NCBI GenBank assembly: GCA_036676195.1
Contig: JAKFDK010000132.1
Span: 5,394-69,393, forward strand
Length of the DNA: 64,000 nt
Reading direction: 5' to 3'
From: JAKFDK01 sp036676195
Lineage (GTDB): Bacteria; Bacillota; Sulfobacillia; Symbiobacteriales; ZC4RG38
The notes beneath the pieces are model-generated. The model searched no databases. It saw only the letters and a list, made by a program, of their open reading frames with translations, and had not been told where the DNA came from. Shown here piece after piece: positions 60,287 to 64,000 of the stretch (position 1 is its first letter; each line of letters starts with the position of its first letter). The translations under genes were made by a program, and so were the position numbers.

Positions 60287-60380
60287 GCCATGTCTCCTCG
60301 CTATCAATGGGGATGCAACTTCCTTCATGAAGGGGAGTTGCCGATTCAAATCTTTTCGTCAGTAATAGGTAAAAGCCCTG

Positions 60381-60914
60381 CTACCCCTTCGCCACCCCAG
60401 CCACCGGTTTCATGACCGGGTAGCGCGTCACCTTGCCCGTTAACGGATCGCGCTGTGCCAGCTCCACTGCCGTCAGCCGACATCCCTGGAGATCAATCCC
60501 GAGTTCCCAACGGCTGCGTGCCAGGCCGCTCCCGACCGCCACACCGGCCACGAAAGTTCCGTCAGTCCCCGCCTGGTTGACCGCATCCACCACCTGTAGC
60601 GGCACCGTTTCGGGAAGGCGTAGCTTAGCCCGCACAATTCGTGTAATGGTGTCCTCATCAGCGGCCACGGTCTCCCTGGCCTTCGCTGTATCGAATATCA
60701 GCCACCGGCGTTCGTCTATTTGTAGCAATAGGACATTACAGGTTGCTGCTTCCGACGGACGCCTCACCTGCAGCCCCGCACCCGGATAAGTGCTCGCCAC
60801 GTAGGTCAGTGCCCGCGATAGATCCATCCGCCGACCAGCCCACAACCACCCGCTCACGGCCATAGCCACTGCCAATAGCAAGAGCGTTGCCTGCTCTGTC
60901 TCAAAACGCAGCAT
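60381..60914 (-). CDS. Hypothetical protein with N-terminal membrane anchor
   Basis: The 177-residue protein has one hydrophobic segment near the N-terminus (TLLLLAVAMAVSGWLWAG) and a soluble alpha/beta remainder. I see no recognised motif. The ATG at 60914 has AAGGTGG directly ahead; an ATG at 60929 is also in frame. It lies just upstream of the SLH gene on the same strand, with a 94-nt gap, so both may act at the cell envelope. Confidence 0.6.
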   Translation of the reverse strand: MLRFETEQATLLLLAVAMAVSGWLWAGRRMDLSRALTYVASTYPGAGLQVRRPSEAATCNVLLLQIDERRWLIFDTAKARETVAADEDTITRIVRAKLRLPETVPLQVVDAVNQAGTDGTFVAGVAVGSGLARSRWELGIDLQGCRLTAVELAQRDPLTGKVTRYPVMKPVAGVAKG

Positions 60915-60966
60915 ACCACCTTCTCCCATATTTGGTTCGCCATGCAGGCGCTTTTCCCTGCCGGAC

Positions 60967-60999
60967 AAAACAACCCCCGCGGCATCTATCCGCGGGGGT
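60967..60999 (-). terminator. Terminator after P5C dehydrogenase
   Basis: CCCCCGCGG and CCGCGGGGG pair over a 7-nt loop on the minus strand. TTGTTTTGTC follows. Confidence 0.82.
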
Positions 61000-61009
61000 G
61001 AGTGGCGCA

Positions 61010-62566
61010 TCACATTTTCTCGCTCACAAGCTTGGCCTGGGTAAACAATTGCAGATACTCCCGGCCACCTGCTTTGGAATCGGTACCAGAAAGTTTGAAG
61101 CCGCCAAAGGGGTGGGCCCCGACCAGAGCGCCGGTACACTTGCGGTTCAGGTACAGATTTCCAACCATATACTCCCGACGGGCAAACTCCAGATTTGCCC
61201 GATTCCGGCTGTATACGGCTCCGGTCAGCCCATAGACCGTATCATTGGCGATCTGAATCGCGTGCTCAAAGCTGTCAGCCCGATGAAATGCCAATACAGG
61301 TCCAAAGATCTCTTCCTGGGCAATGCGGGCCCGGGGGTCAACATCGGCCACAACCGTCGGCTGCACAAAGTAGCCGGCCCCCGCGTCTCGGACGGGTCCG
61401 CCGCCACACACCAACCGGCCTTCGGTCTTGCCAACTTCAATATGCTCCAGGGTCTTGCGGTAAGCTTCTTCATGGCCCAGCGGCCCGACATTCACCTCCG
61501 GTCGCCGCGGGTCCCCAACCACGAGGTCCTGGGTCAGTGCCACTACGCGATCAAGTACCTCATCGTAAACGTCCTGGTGCACGATGGCCTTGGAGCACGC
61601 TGAACACTTTTGGCCGGTAAAACCAAACGCGCTGGCTACAATACCCGCCGCAGCTTCATCCAGGTCAGTTTCACCGTCCACCACCACACAGTCCTTGCCG
61701 CCCATCTCGGCCACCACTTTGCGTAGATGGCGCTGTCCGGGATAGCGACGGGTGGCTTGCTCCAACAACCCGGTCCCCACAGCAGCCGACCCGGTAAAGC
61801 TGATGAAGTGAATGTCCGGGTGCACCGTTAGAATCTCACCAATCTCGGCCGGATCGCCAGGGACAAAATTCACGACTCCAGGCGGCAGGCCCGCCTGTTC
61901 CAGCAGATCAATAAAGCGTGCCGCCACCACCGGGGCGTGCGCAGAGGGCTTTAGCAACACCGTATTGCCGGTCACAATCGCCGCCGCCGTCATTCCGGCC
62001 ATAATGGCCAGGGGAAAGTTAAACGGCGAATGGACCACACCAACACCCAGAGGTATGTAGTAAAGTTCGTTGTCCTCCCCCATCAGACGGGTGAGGGGTT
62101 GCGACTCATGCAGCCGGACAATTTCCCGCCCATACCACTCCAGGAAGTCAATGGCCTCTGCAGTGTCCGCATCGGCTTCGGCCCACGTCTTGCCGACCTC
62201 TACCGTCAGGACGGCATTAAATTCGTGCTTGCGCCGGCGAAGCAATCCCGCTGCCTTCCATAGGATCCGGGCCCGCCCCCAGGCATCATAACGGCTCCAG
62301 GTGCGGAATGTATGCTTGGCTGCAGCCATTGCCCGCTCTACTTCCATCACCCCGGCCCGCCCCACCACACCAATGATTTCTCTGGGGTCCGCCGGATTGG
62401 TTGAAATGATCTGGTTGCCGGGGGAGACACGCTCACCGCCAATCACCAGGGGATACTGGCGGCCAAATTGCTGTCCAATCGCGTCCAAAGCCGCCCGTGC
62501 CATGCGCCGGTTGTCTTCCCGGCCAAAGTCCGTCAAGGGTTCGTTTCGGAACTCAGCAACGCCCAA
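61010..62566 (-). CDS. rocA: 1-pyrroline-5-carboxylate dehydrogenase
   Basis: This aldehyde dehydrogenase oxidises glutamate semialdehyde to glutamate in proline and arginine catabolism. The catalytic Cys lies in GFTGQKCSACSKAIVH and the Glu in VVAEMGGKDCVVVDGE. The N-terminal NEPLTDFGREDNRRMARAAL region and the C-terminal NLYLNRKCTGALVGAHPFGG are typical of P5CDH. It is 518 residues. The TTG at 62566 has GGAGG 7 nt upstream. Proline dehydrogenase is not nearby. Confidence 0.93.
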   Translation of the reverse strand: MGVAEFRNEPLTDFGREDNRRMARAALDAIGQQFGRQYPLVIGGERVSPGNQIISTNPADPREIIGVVGRAGVMEVERAMAAAKHTFRTWSRYDAWGRARILWKAAGLLRRRKHEFNAVLTVEVGKTWAEADADTAEAIDFLEWYGREIVRLHESQPLTRLMGEDNELYYIPLGVGVVHSPFNFPLAIMAGMTAAAIVTGNTVLLKPSAHAPVVAARFIDLLEQAGLPPGVVNFVPGDPAEIGEILTVHPDIHFISFTGSAAVGTGLLEQATRRYPGQRHLRKVVAEMGGKDCVVVDGETDLDEAAAGIVASAFGFTGQKCSACSKAIVHQDVYDEVLDRVVALTQDLVVGDPRRPEVNVGPLGHEEAYRKTLEHIEVGKTEGRLVCGGGPVRDAGAGYFVQPTVVADVDPRARIAQEEIFGPVLAFHRADSFEHAIQIANDTVYGLTGAVYSRNRANLEFARREYMVGNLYLNRKCTGALVGAHPFGGFKLSGTDSKAGGREYLQLFTQAKLVSEKM

Positions 62567-62687
62567 TCGATTCCCTCCTAAGCTTGTTGCTCTTCACCTA
62601 CCCACTCTCTGCCGCTATTTTGCCCCGAAACCGGCCCCAGTCTGCACAGGGCGAAGCAGACGCCTGCAACCTCGCTCCCTGTGAAGA

Positions 62688-62728
62688 GCAAAAAAACAGC
62701 CAGGTGCGATACGCACTGGCTGCTGCAA
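62688..62728 (-). terminator. Terminator of the rRNA-tRNA operon
   Basis: On the minus strand CAGCCAGTGCG, a TATC loop and GCACCTGGCTG are followed by TTTTTTTGCTC. It lies 24 nt after the last tRNA. Confidence 0.9.
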
Positions 62729-62751
62729 GGAAACTCTGTATACGATACAAC

Positions 62752-62828
62752 TGGTCGGGGCGGCGGGATTTGAACCCACGACCTCTTGGTCCCGAACCAA
62801 GCGCGCTACCAAGCTGCGCTACGCCCCG
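62752..62828 (-). tRNA. tRNA-Pro (CGG)
   Basis: A cloverleaf of 77 nt with encoded CCA. Anticodon loop TTCGGGA between CTTGG and CCAAG. The acceptor stem is CGGGGCG/CGCCCCG. Confidence 0.95.
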
Positions 62829-62857
62829 TTACAAACCGGACCCGAGACAGGAAACAG

Positions 62858-62934
62858 TGGTCGGGCTGGCGGGATTTGAACCCACGACCTCTTCCACCCC
62901 AAGGAAGCGCGCTACCAAGCTGCGCTACAGCCCG
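62858..62934 (-). tRNA. tRNA-Pro (GGG)
   Basis: 77 nt with encoded CCA. Anticodon loop TTGGGGT between CTTCC and GGAAG. The body is nearly identical to the neighbouring tRNA-Pro(CGG), suggesting tandem duplication. Confidence 0.95.
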
Positions 62935-62939
62935 AAATC

Positions 62940-63015
<76 letters not shown>

Positions 63016-63075
63016 AAACAAAACTGTGACCCAACTTCAGTCGGCCAGATTAATCCGGAAACTACAACAGCAGGC

Positions 63076-63151
63076 TGGCAGGCCAGGAGGGACTCGAACC
63101 CCCAACCGGCGGTTTTGGAGACCGCTGCGCTACCAATTGCGCTACTGGCCT
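63076..63151 (-). tRNA. tRNA-Trp (CCA)
   Basis: 76 nt with encoded CCA. Anticodon loop CTCCAAA between GCGGT and ACCGC. The discriminator base is G. Confidence 0.95.
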
Positions 63152-63157
63152 GTGCAG

Positions 63158-63233
63158 TGGTGTGCCCGAGAGGACTCGAACCTCTGATCTTCAGCTCCGG
63201 AGGCTGACGTGTTATCCACTACACTACGGGCAC
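63158..63233 (-). tRNA. tRNA-Arg (CCG)
   Basis: 76 nt with encoded CCA. Anticodon loop CTCCGGA between TCAGC and GCTGA. Confidence 0.94.
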
Positions 63234-63294
63234 ATGACGTCAGAAACCGACCTACCTCGAAGGGATAGTGGGGCAAAGGACTCCCCCACTATTT

Positions 63295-63370
63295 TGGCGT
63301 GCCCGGGAGGATTCGAACCTCCGACCCTCTGATCCGTAGTCAGATACTCTATCCACTGAGCTACGGGCAC
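63295..63370 (-). tRNA. tRNA-Arg (ACG)
   Basis: 76 nt with encoded CCA. Anticodon loop CTACGGA between TCTGA and TCAGA. A34 would need deamination to inosine. A small hairpin lies in the 61-nt gap to the next gene. Confidence 0.94.
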
Positions 63371-63374
63371 ATGC

Positions 63375-63450
63375 TGGAGCTGATGACCGGGATCGAACCG
63401 GTGACCTCGTCCTTACCAAGGACGTGCTCTACCTACTGAGCTACATCAGC
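63375..63450 (-). tRNA. tRNA-Thr (GGT)
   Basis: 76 nt with encoded CCA. Anticodon loop TTGGTAA between CGTCC and GGACG. Confidence 0.95.
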
Positions 63451-63503
63451 ATGGAGTGCCAAGGGGTAACATCGGGGGAGGGCAACCCCTCCCCCAAGTC
63501 CTC

Positions 63504-63590
63504 TGGTGCGGATAGAGGGATTTGAACCCCCACGGCCTTGCGGCCACTAGAACCTGAATCTAGCGCGTCTGCCAGTTCCGCCACATCCGC
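63504..63590 (-). tRNA. tRNA-Leu (CAG)
   Basis: 87 nt, class II with a long variable arm. Anticodon loop TTCAGGT between CTAGA and TCTAG. CCA is encoded. The 53-nt spacer before tRNA-Thr holds a GGGGGAGGG/CCCCTCCCCC hairpin. Confidence 0.95.
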
Positions 63591-63593
63591 ATA

Positions 63594-63678
63594 TGGTGTC
63601 GGAGGCGGGACTTGAACCCGCACGGTGTTACCCATACGCCCCTCAAACGTACGCGTCTGCCAGTTCCGCCACTCCGAC
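63594..63678 (-). tRNA. tRNA-Leu (GAG)
   Basis: 85 nt, class II. Anticodon loop TTGAGGG between TACGT and GCGTA (one G·U pair). CCA is encoded. It decodes CUC, the specifier of the T-box at 4439-4441. Confidence 0.95.
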
Positions 63679-63716
63679 AACACAAATCAAACCAGAATCT
63701 GAGGGAATTGAAGCAC

Positions 63717-63792
63717 TGGTGACCCTACGGGGATTCGAACCCCGGTTTCCGCCGTGAGAGGGCGGCGTCCTAGGCCTCTAGACGATAGGGCC
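63717..63792 (-). tRNA. tRNA-Glu (CTC)
   Basis: 76 nt with encoded CCA. Anticodon loop CTCTCAC between CCGCC and GGCGG. Confidence 0.95.
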
Positions 63793-63795
63793 AGA

Positions 63796-63869
63796 TGGCT
63801 GGGGATCCTGGATTTGAACCAGAACTAGCTGATCCAGAGTCAGCCGGGCTACCGTTACCCCAATCCCCA
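63796..63869 (-). tRNA. tRNA-Gln (CTG)
   Basis: 74 nt with encoded CCA. Anticodon loop CTCTGGA between GCTGA and TCAGC. The 5' end is TGGGGATTGGGG. Confidence 0.94.
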
Positions 63870-63878
63870 GTAAATTTA

Positions 63879-63996
63879 CTCGGGCATCGACCTACTCTCC
63901 CAAGGGCTTGCGCCCTCAGTACCATCGGCCCTGCAGCGCTTCGCTTCCGTGTTCGGAATGGGAACGGGCGGGTCCGCTGCGGTATAGACACCCGAA
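63879..63996 (-). rRNA. rrf: 5S ribosomal RNA
   Basis: The minus strand holds CCCGTTCCCATTCCGAACAC, GGAAGCGAAGCGCTGCAG and GGTACTGAGGGCGCAAGCCC, then TTGGGAGAGTAGGTC. The ends CGGGTGTC and GATGCCCG pair. It is complete or nearly so at the window edge; 23S and 16S should lie beyond the right end. Confidence 0.95.
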
Positions 63997-64000
63997 ACTT

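Noticed and set aside
63441..63683. 80-codon ORF with EWRNWQTRTFEG-like text
   Set aside because: It is a translation artefact of the Leu tRNA genes.

Overview
The window reads as chromosomal DNA of a GC-rich, spore-forming member of the Bacillota, possibly near Symbiobacterium or related deep lineages. That placement is inference. The supporting evidence is a gerA-type germinant-receptor operon, a T-box leader, cobalamin, FMN and c-di-GMP riboswitches, strong GGAGG ribosome binding sites with frequent GTG and TTG starts, tRNAs with an encoded CCA, and a SpoVB-like flippase. No phage, insertion sequence or CRISPR array was seen.

Layout: 1-4.7 kb is a leucine T-box operon on the minus strand (ilvN-ilvC-leuA-ilvE, the last cut by the window edge). 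Then come pheA, an orphan DUF47/PhoU-like gene, a marR regulator, a SpoVB-like flippase and two ABC exporter half-transporters. An FMN riboswitch drives ribD-ribE-ribBA-ribH at 12.6-16.7 kb. Next are a cyclophilin lipoprotein, a pseudokinase-like membrane protein with TQPQP repeats, a chemoreceptor, a lysR-mocA-xdhC group, and a second chemoreceptor behind a c-di-GMP riboswitch. Two B12 operons, each with its own cobalamin riboswitch, flank the gerA operon. One carries a 47-residue ORF, cobS, pduX-like, cobD and cobC. The other carries btuC, btuF, btuD, cbiA, cobO, cobU, cbiP and cbiB. Downstream are infA with an apparent CTG start, an MFS transporter, a catabolic trio (acyl-CoA dehydrogenase, SDR, Fe-alcohol dehydrogenase), an orphan CoxG-like gene, a MurE-type ligase, JAMM peptidase plus cysteine synthase, homoserine dehydrogenase, an SLH protein and P5C dehydrogenase. 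The right end holds 11 tRNA genes behind a 5S rRNA, the tail of an rRNA operon read leftward.

The most interesting content is two paralogous two-gene cassettes, 34120-35181 (minus) and 46491-47590 (plus). Each has a TPR-only protein of about 300 residues, followed 78-86 nt later by a 32-34 codon gene. That small gene has its own strong ribosome binding site and encodes a signal peptide ending in AxA plus a short tail (GPYDGFWR and EYGTLWVVHR). This is the architecture of RRNPP/Rap-Phr peptide quorum sensing, but the two receptors are recognisably related while the two peptides differ. I propose two diverged, possibly orthogonal peptide signalling modules. Neither peptide gene reaches the length that ordinary gene calling accepts.

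Other linked logic: the T-box specifier reads as CUC (Leu), and the cognate tRNA-Leu(GAG) lies in the tRNA array at the other end of the window. B12 uptake, corrin amidation, adenosylation and nucleotide-loop assembly are co-controlled by two riboswitches.
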